From Luteibacter sp. dw_328 (GTDB lineage Bacteria > Pseudomonadota > Gammaproteobacteria > Xanthomonadales > Rhodanobacteraceae), in assembly GCF_018449605.1 (NCBI RefSeq), contig NZ_JAAVUW010000008.1, forward strand, positions 62,001-126,000: a stretch of 64,000 nt of DNA, in the 5' to 3' direction. The position numbers and the translations under genes are program-made. The notes beneath the pieces were generated by a model, which was not told the origin of the DNA, ran no database searches, and was given only the letters and a program-made list of their open reading frames with translations. Shown here piece after piece: positions 18,173 to 27,280 of this stretch (position 1 is the stretch's first letter; each line of letters begins with the position of its first letter).

Positions 18173-20518
18173 ATGAGCGAGAAAGACCTCCCGGACGTTC
18201 CGGGCATCAGCGACTACGAAGGCGCTGCCGGCGGATGGGGCGCCCTCGGTGCGGTGGCGCGCGCCGTAAGCGGCCAACTCGCCCTGGGGCGCGAGTCCAT
18301 CGCACTACACCGGATGAACCAGCCCACCGGTTTCGATTGCCCGGGCTGCGCGTGGCCGGACCCGAAGGAAACGTCCTCCTTCGAGTTTTGCGAGAACGGT
18401 GCCAAAGCGGTCACCTGGGAGGCCACGGCCAAGCGGGTGAAACCGGAGTTCTTCGCCAGGAACAAGGTCGCCGACCTGTGGAACCTCAGCGACTACACCC
18501 TCGAAGGCCTGGGGCGGATCACGCACCCGATGGCCTATGACTGTGCAAGCGACACCTACCAGGCGATCGAATGGGACGAGGCCTTCCGTCGCATCGGGGA
18601 GGGGCTGCGCGCCCTGCCCGATCCGAACATGGCGGAGTTCTATACATCCGGTCGTGCCTCCAACGAGGCGGCCTTTCTCTACCAGCTGTTCGTCCGCGAA
18701 TACGGCACGAACAACTTTCCCGACTGCTCGAACATGTGTCACGAAGCCACCAGCGTGGGCCTGCCGAAATCGATCGGCTCGGGCAAAGGCACGGTGCTAC
18801 TCGAGGACTTCGACCATTGCGATGCGATCTTCTGCATCGGCCACAATCCCGGCACCAATCATCCCCGCATGCTTTCGACGTTGCGCGAAGCCTCGTTGCG
18901 CGGCGTGCCCATCGTGGTCCTCAATCCCTTGCCCGAGCGCGGACTGGAGCGCTTCACTTCGCCGCAGCACCCGGTGGAGATGCTGACCAACAGTTCGGTG
19001 CGCATCGCGTCGACGTATTACAAACTGAAGATCGGCGGCGACGTGGCCGTGCTCAAGGGCATGATGAAGTTCCTGCTCGCCGCCGACCGGGAAGCGATTG
19101 CGGCGGGGCTGCCCGGCGTGATCGATCGCGAGTTCATCGAAGCGAACACCACCGGCTACGAGGCCCTCGTCGACGATGTCGACGCCACCGGCTGGGACGC
19201 CATCGAGGCGAAGTCAGGCCTGAGCCGGGTCGATATCGAAGCTGCTGCCGATATCTACGCCAAGGCCAGCCGCGTGATCGTCTGTTACGGCATGGGTATC
19301 ACCCAGCACGCCCATGGCACCGAGAACGTGCAGCAGATCGCCAACCTGCTCCTTCTGCGCGGCAACATCGGTCGCCCGGGCGCCGGCATCTGCCCGCTGC
19401 GTGGACACAGCAACGTACAGGGCGACCGCACGGTCGGCATTACCGAGAAACCCGACGACGGGCTCAACCGCGGCATCCGTACCACCTACGGCTTCGAGCC
19501 ACCGGTGGAACACGGCCACGATGCGGTCGCCGCGGTGATCGCCATCCGCGATGGCCGGTCGAAAGCGCTGGTCGCCCTCGGCGGCAACCTCGCCGTGGCC
19601 ATGCCGGATACCGAAGAGACGTTCGAGGCGATGCGCGGGCTCGATCTGGCGGTGCACATCGCGACCAAACTCAACCGTTCGCACCTCATCCTGGCCAGGC
19701 AATCCTTCATCCTGCCCTGCCTCGGCCGCACCGAGCTGGACGTGCAGGCGACGGGTGCGCAGTCGGTCACCGTCGAGGACTCGATGTCGATGGTGCATGC
19801 CTCGGCCGGTAGCCTGAAGCCAGCCTCCGAACACCTGCGATCGGAGCCATGGATCGTACGCGGCATCGCGAAAGCGACCCTTCCGCATACGCGGGTCGAC
19901 TGGGATCGCCTGGTCGGCGATTACGACCTGATCCGCGAAGATATCGAAAAGGTTTTCCCGATCTTCTTCGACTTCAACGAACGTCTTCGCCAGCCAGGTG
20001 GCTTTCGCCTGCGCGTGGCGGCCAGCGAACGCGACTGGGCCACGCCGGACAAGCGCGCGCAGTTCCTTCTCGCGCGCGGTCTCGACGAAGACCCGGTGCC
20101 GGACGAAGGCGACCTGATGCTGACGACGATCCGCTCGCACGACCAGTACAACACCACGATTTACGGGCTGAACGATCGCTATCGCGGTGTAACGGGCAGG
20201 CGCGACGTGATCTTCATGCATGCCAAGGATCTCGCCGCCCGTGGCCTCAAGCACGGCGACCGGATCGACGTGGTCGCGACAGGTGTCAATGCCGCCGACG
20301 GCAAGCGTCGCGCCGTGGACGGCTTTGTTGCCGTCGAGTACGACATCGCAGAAGGCTCCGTGGCGATGTATTACCCCGAAGGCAATGCGCTCATCGCCCT
20401 GGAAAGCCACGACCGCCGTTCCGGCACGCCAGCCTATAAGTCCGTCCCGGTCCGGATCACCGTTTCCGCTGTACAGGGCAAGAAGAAGCCGAAGGGACGG
20501 GTCGCGCATGCCGTCTGA
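18173..20518 (+). CDS. FdhF/YdeP-family molybdopterin oxidoreductase (formate dehydrogenase-like)
   Basis: 781 aa, no twin-arginine signal, so cytoplasmic. It has the FDCPGCAWPDP motif near the N-terminus typical of the YdeP branch, then the bis-MGD domains: AEFYTSGRASNEAAFLYQLF, DCSNMCHEATSVGL, FCIGHNPGTNHPRM, ICPLRGHSNVQGDRTVGI and the C-terminal MoCo-dinucleotide domain (TTIRSHDQYNTTIYGLNDRY, YYPEGNALI). Start chosen at ATG 18173. The gene overlaps fdhD by 11 bp and faces moeA/mobA, so cofactor supply is local. E. coli YdeP has been linked to acid resistance; the true substrate here is unknown. Confidence 0.85.
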   Translation: MSEKDLPDVPGISDYEGAAGGWGALGAVARAVSGQLALGRESIALHRMNQPTGFDCPGCAWPDPKETSSFEFCENGAKAVTWEATAKRVKPEFFARNKVADLWNLSDYTLEGLGRITHPMAYDCASDTYQAIEWDEAFRRIGEGLRALPDPNMAEFYTSGRASNEAAFLYQLFVREYGTNNFPDCSNMCHEATSVGLPKSIGSGKGTVLLEDFDHCDAIFCIGHNPGTNHPRMLSTLREASLRGVPIVVLNPLPERGLERFTSPQHPVEMLTNSSVRIASTYYKLKIGGDVAVLKGMMKFLLAADREAIAAGLPGVIDREFIEANTTGYEALVDDVDATGWDAIEAKSGLSRVDIEAAADIYAKASRVIVCYGMGITQHAHGTENVQQIANLLLLRGNIGRPGAGICPLRGHSNVQGDRTVGITEKPDDGLNRGIRTTYGFEPPVEHGHDAVAAVIAIRDGRSKALVALGGNLAVAMPDTEETFEAMRGLDLAVHIATKLNRSHLILARQSFILPCLGRTELDVQATGAQSVTVEDSMSMVHASAGSLKPASEHLRSEPWIVRGIAKATLPHTRVDWDRLVGDYDLIREDIEKVFPIFFDFNERLRQPGGFRLRVAASERDWATPDKRAQFLLARGLDEDPVPDEGDLMLTTIRSHDQYNTTIYGLNDRYRGVTGRRDVIFMHAKDLAARGLKHGDRIDVVATGVNAADGKRRAVDGFVAVEYDIAEGSVAMYYPEGNALIALESHDRRSGTPAYKSVPVRITVSAVQGKKKPKGRVAHAV

Positions 20519-21398
20519 TCGACAGACGCCCCGCGGCTCGACCACGCGACCGGTCCTGCGTGTCGAACGTGGTGTCGCAACGCCGGACGACGACCGGCTG
20601 GCCGAGGAGGTACCTGTCGCGATGCACTTCGACGGCGAGCCGTTCGCGGTGATGATGGCGACGCCAATGGACCTGGAAGACTTCGCCCGCGGTTTTGCAC
20701 TGACCGAAGGTCGCGTCGACTCGATCGCGGAGATCGAGCGCATCGATGTGCAGGAGGTCCTCGAAGGGATCACCGTCAACATCCGTACCGCGAAAACCTG
20801 CAGGAACCGCTTCAGCGGCGATGGGCGCTCGCCGGAATCGTCACCGGAGCGCTCCGCAGGGGTCGCCGATGACATCGGCTCCTACAAAGAGCAGCGCCTG
20901 CCACGCGAGTTGCCAGGACGCAGTGGCTGTGGCATCTGCGGAAGCCGGGAGCTGGAAGACGTGGTGCGCCACCCTGAGCCCGTCGGTGCCGGACCGACGA
21001 TAGGCGTCGATGCGATCGAGCGGGCACTGGAGTCGCTGCGCGCATCGCAGCCGATCAATGCCTTTACCGGCTCGGTCCATGCCGCGGCCTGGGCTTTTCC
21101 CGACGGCGCCATCGTCTGTGTGCGCGAGGATGTGGGTCGCCACAATGCATTGGATAAGCTGATCGGTGCGATGCATACGGCGCACATCGACGCCAGCGAC
21201 GGTTTCGTCGTGATCACCAGTCGCGCAAGCTACGAAATGGTGACCAAGGCGGCGGTGGCCGGCATCACCATCGTCGTCGCCATTTCCGCACCGACCGCGC
21301 TGGCGGTGCATCTTGCCAGCGATTGTGGCGTCACCCTGATCGGGTTTGCCCGGCCCGGGCGATTCAATGTTTATAGCCGGCCGCAGCGCATCATCTGA
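20508..21398 (+). CDS. fdhD: Formate dehydrogenase sulfurtransferase FdhD, with REPIN-encoded insertion
   Basis: 296 aa protein that delivers sulfur to the molybdenum cofactor of formate dehydrogenases. The catalytic pair is C141-GI-C144 ([14 protein letters not shown]); other motifs are [42 protein letters not shown] and [16 protein letters not shown]. Residues about 99-127, just before the catalytic motif, are not FdhD-like. They are encoded by a complete pair of the REP units otherwise found between genes (20802-20886), read through without a stop. Without it the protein would have a usual family length. The ATG lies inside the end of the oxidoreductase gene. Confidence 0.92.
   Translation: MPSDRQTPRGSTTRPVLRVERGVATPDDDRLAEEVPVAMHFDGEPFAVMMATPMDLEDFARGFALTEGRVDSIAEIERIDVQEVLEGITVNIRTAKTCRNRFSGDGRSPESSPERSAGVADDIGSYKEQRLPRELPGRSGCGICGSRELEDVVRHPEPVGAGPTIGVDAIERALESLRASQPINAFTGSVHAAAWAFPDGAIVCVREDVGRHNALDKLIGAMHTAHIDASDGFVVITSRASYEMVTKAAVAGITIVVAISAPTALAVHLASDCGVTLIGFARPGRFNVYSRPQRII
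20802..20886. repeat. REPIN inside the fdhD coding sequence
   Basis: Left unit AGGAACCGCTTCAGCGGCGA and right unit GTCGCCGATGACATCGGCTC followed by CTAC match the two arms of the intergenic repeats (compare 27135-27228 and 54833-54912). Between them the spacer GGGCGCTCGCC resembles the GGGTGCTCGCG of other copies. It keeps the fdhD frame open and adds about 28-29 codons. Confidence 0.75.
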
Positions 21399-21419
21399 AG
21401 AGCGCTTCGACAGGGCCTT

Positions 21420-21758
21420 TCAGCTCCGGCGACGGCGCAGGCTGTCTTTGACGTCGACATCGAAACGAACCGTGGTGGCGACCGTGTCGTAACCGGGAAT
21501 GTCGAACACGAGGCCCTCCTTGCTCGGCAGGCGCGACTGCAAGGCTGCCAGTTCGGTTACCGGGACCTTCAGTCGCCACTCATGGGCATTGCCCTCGAGC
21601 GTGCACGAGGCTGCCTCCGTGGCGTCGACCGAATAACGCATGACAAAGGCCTTGCCGAAGGCCGTCGAGCCGAGCAAGGCGATGTTGCCGAGCAGCTCCC
21701 CGAGCTCATCCTCGTCGATCCGTACGCGAACCGTGTCGTTCTCCAGCTGTACCCTCAT
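21420..21758 (-). CDS. Small conserved protein, DUF7009-like
   Basis: 112 aa from ATG 21758, overlapping the mobA stop by 4 bp; an in-frame start at 21776 would add six residues. The sequence MRVQLENDTVRVRIDEDELG followed by a strand-rich, soluble domain suggests a small beta protein. No catalytic motif is visible. The DUF name is from memory. Third gene of moeA-mobA, so a role around molybdenum cofactor is possible but unproven. Confidence 0.7.
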   Translation of the reverse strand: MRVQLENDTVRVRIDEDELGELLGNIALLGSTAFGKAFVMRYSVDATEAASCTLEGNAHEWRLKVPVTELAALQSRLPSKEGLVFDIPGYDTVATTVRFDVDVKDSLRRRRS

Positions 21759-22288
21759 GCGTTCGCCTCGCGCCATTCGTCAGGGGTGTTGCAGTTAGCC
21801 AGAAGGATCGGGTCCAGCCCGCCCAGAGGCAGTGTGGTCGTGCCGATGCGCGTCTGCAAGGCAGTCACCGAACAGTCGCGACCGGTCAGCGTCATCATGC
21901 CAATGAGCGCGTCGCGTGTCGTGGCGTCGAGCGTCAGTCGCATCGGCAGCGGATGCCCCGCCCATCGCGTCGCTCGCTGGCGACGCTCGGTCAGCAAGGG
22001 CAAGAGCACGGCGCTCCCCATCCGTGGCATGTCCACCGGGACCACCAGCAACTCGGCATCGGGAAGCACCTCCGCGGCACTGGCCATGCCGCCGACCGGT
22101 CCGGCCGCCGGCCAACGGTCGGGGATGCCCCCAGGGCGCGAGCCGCTCACCGCCACCAGGCCGGCACCCATGCAGCGCAGGGTGTGAGCCGTTCGGTCGA
22201 GCATCGTCACGCCGTCGATCACCATCAGCGCCTTGTCCTCACCCATGCGAGACGACAGTCCGCCAGCGAGAATCAGGCCGATGATCAT
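21755..22288 (-). CDS. mobA: Molybdenum cofactor guanylyltransferase
   Basis: 177 aa nucleotidyltransferase that attaches GMP to molybdopterin, giving the MGD form needed by the FdhF-type enzyme encoded opposite. The signature LILAGGLSSRMGEDKALM is at the N-terminus, PVGGMASA and LLVVPVDMPRM follow (the metal-binding D in PVDMP), and LANCNTPDEW closes the protein. Overlaps moeA and the downstream small gene by 4 bp each. Confidence 0.93.
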   Translation of the reverse strand: MIIGLILAGGLSSRMGEDKALMVIDGVTMLDRTAHTLRCMGAGLVAVSGSRPGGIPDRWPAAGPVGGMASAAEVLPDAELLVVPVDMPRMGSAVLLPLLTERRQRATRWAGHPLPMRLTLDATTRDALIGMMTLTGRDCSVTALQTRIGTTTLPLGGLDPILLANCNTPDEWREANA

Positions 22289-23481
22289 GGCGCGTCGACG
22301 GGATCGAGTGGCCACGCATCAACCGACGCCGTGTACGCATCACTCGCGGACAGCCACGTGTTCGCACGCGTATACGGCTGGATGCGATAGGCCGCCTGCG
22401 AGGGCGTCATGCGGGCGACGGCGAGCCCCTCTTCGTCGCGCGAGATCTCACCCAGTCCGAAGTGCTGCATGCCCTCGCGCACGACCGATGGCGCTTCCAG
22501 ACGCACGCGCAACGGCCGCTCGGGCGGCAGCCCCGCCATCGCCCGCAGCACCGGCGCCACGAAGAAACGGTAGCCCACGGCCACGGCGATGGGATTGCCC
22601 GGCAAGGCGATGACGAGTGGCCCGTTTTTGAAGCGCGCCACCAGCAAGGGCTTGCCCGGGCGTATGGCGACTTTGTGAAAAAGTTCATGGGCACCCAGCG
22701 ACGCGAGCGCGGCTGGCACGAAGTCGAAACGTCCTGCGGACACTGCGCCGGTGGTCACGATCAGGTCGGCATGGCTGGCCAGGGCATCGCGGATTGCGAC
22801 ATGGAAGGCATCGCCATGGTCGGCAACTCGCGTGCGGCCGATCGCCTCGACACCCCAGCGCGCGAGGCTCGACGCCAGAAAGGGTCCGTTGGAGTCGTGG
22901 ATGCCGGCCAGCGGGAGCGGACCACCCGCATTGAGTTCGCTGCCGGTGTTGACGATGGCCACGCGCGGACGTCGCACGACGTCGAAGCGGTCGATGCCCA
23001 GGGCAGCGAGCAACATGATCGCCGCAGGGTCGACGCGCCTTCCGGCAAGCAAGGCGACATCGCCCACCTCGATGTCACTACCGGCATGACGCACGTTCTG
23101 TGCGCGACGCTCGTCCGCAAGGAAGCGCACGCGATCGCCCTGGCGCTCAGTGCGCTCCACAGGCACGACGGTATCGAAGCCCACCGGCATGCGCGCCCCG
23201 GTGGCAATCTCGCAGGCTTCCGCGTCGGGGTAGTCATAGGTATCGTCACCGGCCGCGTGCATGGCGGCAACGGCATAGGTGGATTCGGCAGGAATCGTTT
23301 CGCCGGGCGCGCGCACCGCATAGCCATCCATGGCCGCGTTATCGAAGCCCGGCAAAGAAGCGGGGCTGATGATGTCACGTGCCAGAAAACGTCCCGGTGC
23401 GGCGTCGATGCCGACGCGCTCACCATCGAGCGCGTCGGCTTCACCTAGTAACAGGGCCAGTGCATCGGGGTAGGAAATCAT
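22285..23481 (-). CDS. moeA: Molybdopterin molybdenumtransferase
   Basis: 398 aa from ATG 23481 (MISYPDALALLLGEADALDG), the family start; longer in-frame starts exist upstream. It inserts molybdate into adenylylated molybdopterin. Motifs are LPGFDNAAMDGYAVRA, EIATGARMPVGFDTVVPVE, IVNTGSELNAGGPLP, the MPT-binding VTTGAVSAGRFDFVPAAL and IALPGNPIAVAVGYRFFVAP. GGVS-x-G, usual in MoeA, reads GAVSAGR here. First gene of moeA-mobA-small protein, 43 bp downstream of the fusA paralogue. Confidence 0.94.
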   Translation of the reverse strand: MISYPDALALLLGEADALDGERVGIDAAPGRFLARDIISPASLPGFDNAAMDGYAVRAPGETIPAESTYAVAAMHAAGDDTYDYPDAEACEIATGARMPVGFDTVVPVERTERQGDRVRFLADERRAQNVRHAGSDIEVGDVALLAGRRVDPAAIMLLAALGIDRFDVVRRPRVAIVNTGSELNAGGPLPLAGIHDSNGPFLASSLARWGVEAIGRTRVADHGDAFHVAIRDALASHADLIVTTGAVSAGRFDFVPAALASLGAHELFHKVAIRPGKPLLVARFKNGPLVIALPGNPIAVAVGYRFFVAPVLRAMAGLPPERPLRVRLEAPSVVREGMQHFGLGEISRDEEGLAVARMTPSQAAYRIQPYTRANTWLSASDAYTASVDAWPLDPVDAP

Positions 23482-23524
23482 GGGTGAAGCGTAACCCGGC
23501 GGAGCCTCGCCATCACCCATCACG

Positions 23525-25600
23525 TCACGCCATCTTGCGCGACGCCTCCTGCACGGCCGCCGGTCGGTAGGCATGAAACGCCACCGTGGCCGAAGCGCGG
23601 CCCTGGCTCAACGAGCGCAGCGCCGTGCTGTAGCCCTCCAGCTGGGCGAGCGGCACATCGGCCTCGATCTCCGTGCGCTCCTGCGTGTCGGTCAGATTGA
23701 CGATCTGGCCACCACGACGCTGCAGGTCGCCCAGCAGGTCGCCCACCGCCGAACCCGGCGAACTCACCGAGACGCGCATCACCGGCTCCAGCAACACCGT
23801 GCCGGTCGCCTCCAGGGCCGCCTTCACACCGATCTGCGCGGCACGATGGAACGCCATCTCGTTCGAATCGACCGCGTGGGCCTGGCCGTCCGTGACCACG
23901 ACATGCGCACCGACCACCGGATAGCCACGCGGGCCTTCGATCAGGGCCGACAACACGCCCTTCTCCACCGCCGGCTGGAACTGCTTGGGAATCACGCCGC
24001 CCGTGGTCTTGTCCTCGAAGCGGTTGATCTCCTCACCGGTCGGCGTGACCGAAAGCACGACGCGCGCATACTGGCCACTGCCGCCCGTCTGCTTGGCGAC
24101 CTTTCCTTCCACGGAGCCTGACGCCGAGGCCGGGGTTTCCTGATAGGCCACACGTGGCGAACCGGTGCGGACCTGCACACCCCACTCGCGACGCAGACGC
24201 TCCACCATCACTTCCAGATGCAGTTCACCCATACCCCAGACCAGCGTCTCGCCGGTGTCCGGATCGGTACCCACGCGGAAGGACGGATCCTCCTGCGCAA
24301 GGCGCGCAAGCCCGTTGCCGAGCTTGAGCAGGTCGGCCGAACGTTCCGGCGAAAGACGCCACGACAGCACCGCCGGCTGCGCCTGGATGGTTTCCAGACG
24401 CAATGGGTGATGCGAGTCCGTCAGCGTTTCACCGGTGGCGACGTCCTTCCAGCCCGCGATCGCAACGATGTCGCCCGCCTCCGCGGCGTCGACCGCTTCG
24501 GTGTCTTCGGCGCGCACCACAGCAAGACGGCCGATGCGCTGCACGCGATCCGTGCCGCTGCGCCATACCGCGTCGCCAACGTGCAGGCGGCCCGAGTACA
24601 CACGAACGAACGCCAGGGGGCCGTGCGCCTGGTTGACCACTTTGAAGACCAGCGCAGCGAATGGCGCGTTCGCATCGGGCGCCACCGTTACGTCACCGTC
24701 GTCGGTATGTGCGACCACCGCAGGGCGATCCAGCGGCGACGGCAGGTAGGCGACGAAAGCGTCGAGCAGCGGCTCGATGCCGACGTTGCGGAATGCCGAG
24801 CCCGGCAGCACCGGCGAACCGGCGCGCGCCAGCGTGCCGCGACGCAGGGCAGCCGTGAGCGCGGCCGCGTCGATCGGTTGATCGGCGAGCCACAGTTCGG
24901 CCAGCACCTCATCGCGATCGGCCACCGCGGCGACGAGATCGGCACGCGCGCCCGCATGGGTCGCACGCTCGGTGTCGTCCCATGAGTGGATGCTCGGCGT
25001 GCCGGCATCGTCGAAGCGCCAGATCCGTTCGCCAACGAGGTCGACCAGACCCGTCATGTGCTCACCTTCGACGATCGGGCGAGCGACAACCCACGGATTC
25101 GCGCCGAGTTTGTCGCGCATCTGAGCGACGACGGCGTCGAAGTCCGCGCCGGGGCGGTCCATCTTGTTGATGAAGGCCATCAGCGGCACGCCGTGACGAC
25201 GCGCCTGGTGCCAGACGGTTTCCGATTGGGGCTGCACGCCAGCGACCCCCGAGAACACGGTGACCGCGCCGTCGAGCACGCGCAGGGAGCGCTCCACCTC
25301 GATGGCGAAGTCGATGTGGCCGGGCGTGTCGATCAGGGTCAGGCGATGCGGCTGGCCGCCGTCGGGCGTCCAGTTCGCGCGCACGGCCGCGGCGCCGATC
25401 GTGATGCCACGCTCGCGCTCGAGCTCCATGTGGTCGGTGGTGGTGGCGCCGTCGTGCACTTCGCCGGTGCGATGGATCGTGCCGGTCTTGAAGAGCAGGC
25501 GTTCGGTGAGCGTGGTCTTGCCGGCATCGACGTGCGCAATGATGCCGAGGTTGCGCCAACGGCCGACGGGAATGGTGGATTCGCGGGTGGTGGTACTCAT
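23525..25600 (-). CDS. Elongation factor G paralogue (EF-G2 type)
   Basis: 691 aa translational GTPase with G1 AHVDAGKTT, G2 region RERGITIGAAA, G3 DTPGH and G4 INKMDRPG, then domains II-V (GMGELHLEVMVERLRREWGV, YQETP, the domain IV loop around QTGGSGQYARV and the C-terminal EVMRVSVSSPGSAVGDLLGDL-like region). There is no ribosomal-protein or tufA neighbour, so this is probably the second EF-G rather than the str-operon copy. Such paralogues work in ribosome recycling, stress or specialised translocation. A possible leader with a terminator lies upstream (25764-25918). Confidence 0.9.
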   Translation of the reverse strand: MSTTTRESTIPVGRWRNLGIIAHVDAGKTTLTERLLFKTGTIHRTGEVHDGATTTDHMELERERGITIGAAAVRANWTPDGGQPHRLTLIDTPGHIDFAIEVERSLRVLDGAVTVFSGVAGVQPQSETVWHQARRHGVPLMAFINKMDRPGADFDAVVAQMRDKLGANPWVVARPIVEGEHMTGLVDLVGERIWRFDDAGTPSIHSWDDTERATHAGARADLVAAVADRDEVLAELWLADQPIDAAALTAALRRGTLARAGSPVLPGSAFRNVGIEPLLDAFVAYLPSPLDRPAVVAHTDDGDVTVAPDANAPFAALVFKVVNQAHGPLAFVRVYSGRLHVGDAVWRSGTDRVQRIGRLAVVRAEDTEAVDAAEAGDIVAIAGWKDVATGETLTDSHHPLRLETIQAQPAVLSWRLSPERSADLLKLGNGLARLAQEDPSFRVGTDPDTGETLVWGMGELHLEVMVERLRREWGVQVRTGSPRVAYQETPASASGSVEGKVAKQTGGSGQYARVVLSVTPTGEEINRFEDKTTGGVIPKQFQPAVEKGVLSALIEGPRGYPVVGAHVVVTDGQAHAVDSNEMAFHRAAQIGVKAALEATGTVLLEPVMRVSVSSPGSAVGDLLGDLQRRGGQIVNLTDTQERTEIEADVPLAQLEGYSTALRSLSQGRASATVAFHAYRPAAVQEASRKMA

Positions 25601-25763
25601 GGCTAACGGTTCCTGATGGGTCGCCAGGGGCTCGATGGTTCGTCGAGCGAGGCACTCCCCGATCCTGTTACCGCCGCCCCTGGCTGAGCGGGACGGTCAG
25701 GATCGAGGGTCGCGGCTGTTCTTCATGGCACGCTGCTCCGGTGAGGACGTTCAGATTCGAGGC

Positions 25764-25789
25764 AAAAAAAAGCACCCTTGCGGGTGCTT
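25764..25789 (-). terminator. Rho-independent terminator upstream of the EF-G2 gene
   Basis: On the minus strand an 8-bp stem (AAGCACCC/GGGTGCTT, loop of 4) is followed by eight T. It ends a transcript that starts upstream around 25920-26100, before the fusA paralogue at 25600. The 163 bp between terminator and gene contain a ribosome-site-like GGAGCAG with a nine-codon frame and no other feature I can recognise. Confidence 0.8.
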
Positions 25790-25816
25790 GTCGTGTTCTT
25801 CGAGGCCGGAGTGCCG

Positions 25817-25918
25817 TTACGTGAACGACACGCCGCCAGGCATGAGACGCGCGCACCCGCGACGCGCCCATGGGGCGATCGGTGTGACGAACATCAAATC
25901 ATGCTTGCAGCGGAACAT
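25817..25918 (-). CDS. Possible 33-residue leader or small protein
   Basis: Frame MFRCKHDLMFVTPIAPWARR and 13 more residues, ending 28 bp before a strong terminator. A weak AAGAGAG precedes the ATG at about 8 nt. The terminator needs a transcript from this region, which gives some support. It could be a regulatory leader for the EF-G2 gene, a stand-alone small protein, or no protein at all if the product is a small RNA. The remaining sequence 25919-26136 shows nothing else clear. Confidence 0.25.
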   Translation of the reverse strand: MFRCKHDLMFVTPIAPWARRGCARLMPGGVSFT

Positions 25919-26136
25919 GGCTGGGCTCTCTTGGTGAGGGGGAGATGCTACGCCCCGCCGGTGAGGGCCGGCAAGGTCGTCGCGTCTTCGCTGGGCCCTA
26001 GTTAGGGACGCCCGGGCAGGTTTCAAGGGGCGGCAGCCGCCTGGAATACAAAGAGGCCCGCAAAGAATTAAACAAGTTTCATTTCCCGCTCCCGTTTTAG
26101 GGATCACACTTCCGGCAGTCCTAACCGGAGCTCCCC

Positions 26137-27117
26137 ATGCGCTACGTGAAACTCGGCCGCACCGGCCTCGATATCTCCCCACTCGTTCTCGGTTGCATGA
26201 CCTACGGCGTCCCCGACCGCGGGAACCATGCGTGGACGATGGACGAAGAGGCGAGCCGCCCGTTCATCCGCAAGGCACTGGATCTTGGAATCAACTTCTT
26301 CGACACCGCGAACGCCTACTCCGATGGCACCTCGGAAGAAATCGTCGGCCGCGCGCTGAAGGATTTCGCGCGACGCGATGAAGTGGTCATTGCCACGAAG
26401 ACCTTCTTCCATTGGCGGAAGGGACCGAACGGCGGTGGTCTTTCGCGCAAGGCGATCTTCCACTCGGTGGACGACAGCCTCGCTCGCCTGGGTACCGACT
26501 ATATCGACCTGCTGCAGATTCATCGCGCGGATCACACCACGCCGGTAGAGGAAACGCTGGAGGCACTCCACGACCTGGTCAAGGCGGGCAAGGTGCGTTA
26601 CCTCGGTGCCTCGTCGATGTACGCCTGGCAGTTCGCGAAAATGATCTACACCTCTCGCCTGCACGGCTGGACCGAGTTCGCCAGCATGCAGGACCACTAC
26701 AACCTGCTGCAGCGCGAAGAAGAGCGCGAGATGATTCCCTTCTGCGAAGACCAGGGTATCGCCGTCCTCCCGTGGAGCCCGCTTGCGCGCGGCCGCCTTA
26801 CGCGCGACTGGGACCAGAGCAGCACGCGTCAGGAGAGCGACGTCTTCGGACGCACGCTGTACAACGCCACCGAGGATTCGGACCGCGCCATCGTCGAGGC
26901 GGTGAAAAAGGTCGCGGAACAACGGGGCGTGCCGCGTGCACAGGTCGCGCTGTCGTGGGTGGCGCATCGTTCCGGCGTCACGGCACCGATCGTCGGCGCC
27001 TCGAAACCGCACCATCTCGACGATGCGGTCGCCGCGATCGACCTGGTGTTGTCCGACGAAGAAACCGCGACGCTGGAGAAGGCGTACGGCCCGCACCCCG
27101 TCGCCGGCTTCGAGTAG
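26137..27117 (+). CDS. Aldo/keto reductase (YajO/Tas-like)
   Basis: 326 aa (alpha/beta)8-barrel NADPH-dependent oxidoreductase. The catalytic tetrad is visible as D in NFFDTANAYSDG, Y in the same motif, K in VIATKTFF and H in LLQIHRAD. The cofactor phosphate-binding end is APIVGASKPHHLDDAV. Starts MRYVKLGRTGLDISPLVLGC. It stands alone between two repeat or terminator regions. The substrate is not predictable. Confidence 0.93.
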   Translation: MRYVKLGRTGLDISPLVLGCMTYGVPDRGNHAWTMDEEASRPFIRKALDLGINFFDTANAYSDGTSEEIVGRALKDFARRDEVVIATKTFFHWRKGPNGGGLSRKAIFHSVDDSLARLGTDYIDLLQIHRADHTTPVEETLEALHDLVKAGKVRYLGASSMYAWQFAKMIYTSRLHGWTEFASMQDHYNLLQREEEREMIPFCEDQGIAVLPWSPLARGRLTRDWDQSSTRQESDVFGRTLYNATEDSDRAIVEAVKKVAEQRGVPRAQVALSWVAHRSGVTAPIVGASKPHHLDDAVAAIDLVLSDEETATLEKAYGPHPVAGFE

Positions 27118-27134
27118 CCGCCACTCTCTTGCTT

Positions 27135-27228
27135 GGTAGGAGCCGATTCATCGGCGAAGGCCGCGGCAGCGGCCACCCGTTGGCGGGGCTGTCGCGAGCA
27201 CCCATTCGCCGATGAATCGGCTCCTACG
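27135..27228. repeat. REPIN: two inverted GTAG-type REP units
   Basis: Left arm GGTAGGAGCCGATTCATCGG and right arm CGCCGATGAATCGGCTCCTA enclose a GC-rich centre with an internal hairpin (CCGCGGCAGCGG). Located between the aldo/keto reductase and the MarR gene. Confidence 0.85.
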
Positions 27229-27253
27229 GCGGAGCATGAGGCACTTGACATGT

Positions 27254-27265
27254 GTGTGTATGCAC
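27254..27265 (-). promoter_or_regulatory. Candidate MarR operator upstream of the marR-type gene
   Basis: GTGTGTATGCAC is the reverse complement of GTGCATACACAC at 27727-27738, upstream of the SDR gene. A TTGACA hexamer (27244-27249) lies just before it, so a bound repressor would cover the promoter. Paired sites before the regulator and the next gene are typical of MarR control. Confidence 0.45.
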
Positions 27266-27280
27266 GATCAGTATGGATCC

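Noticed and set aside
19214-20875. Minus-strand frame opposite the molybdoenzyme and fdhD
   Set aside because: No domain is visible, and the opposite strand codes for two well-supported proteins.
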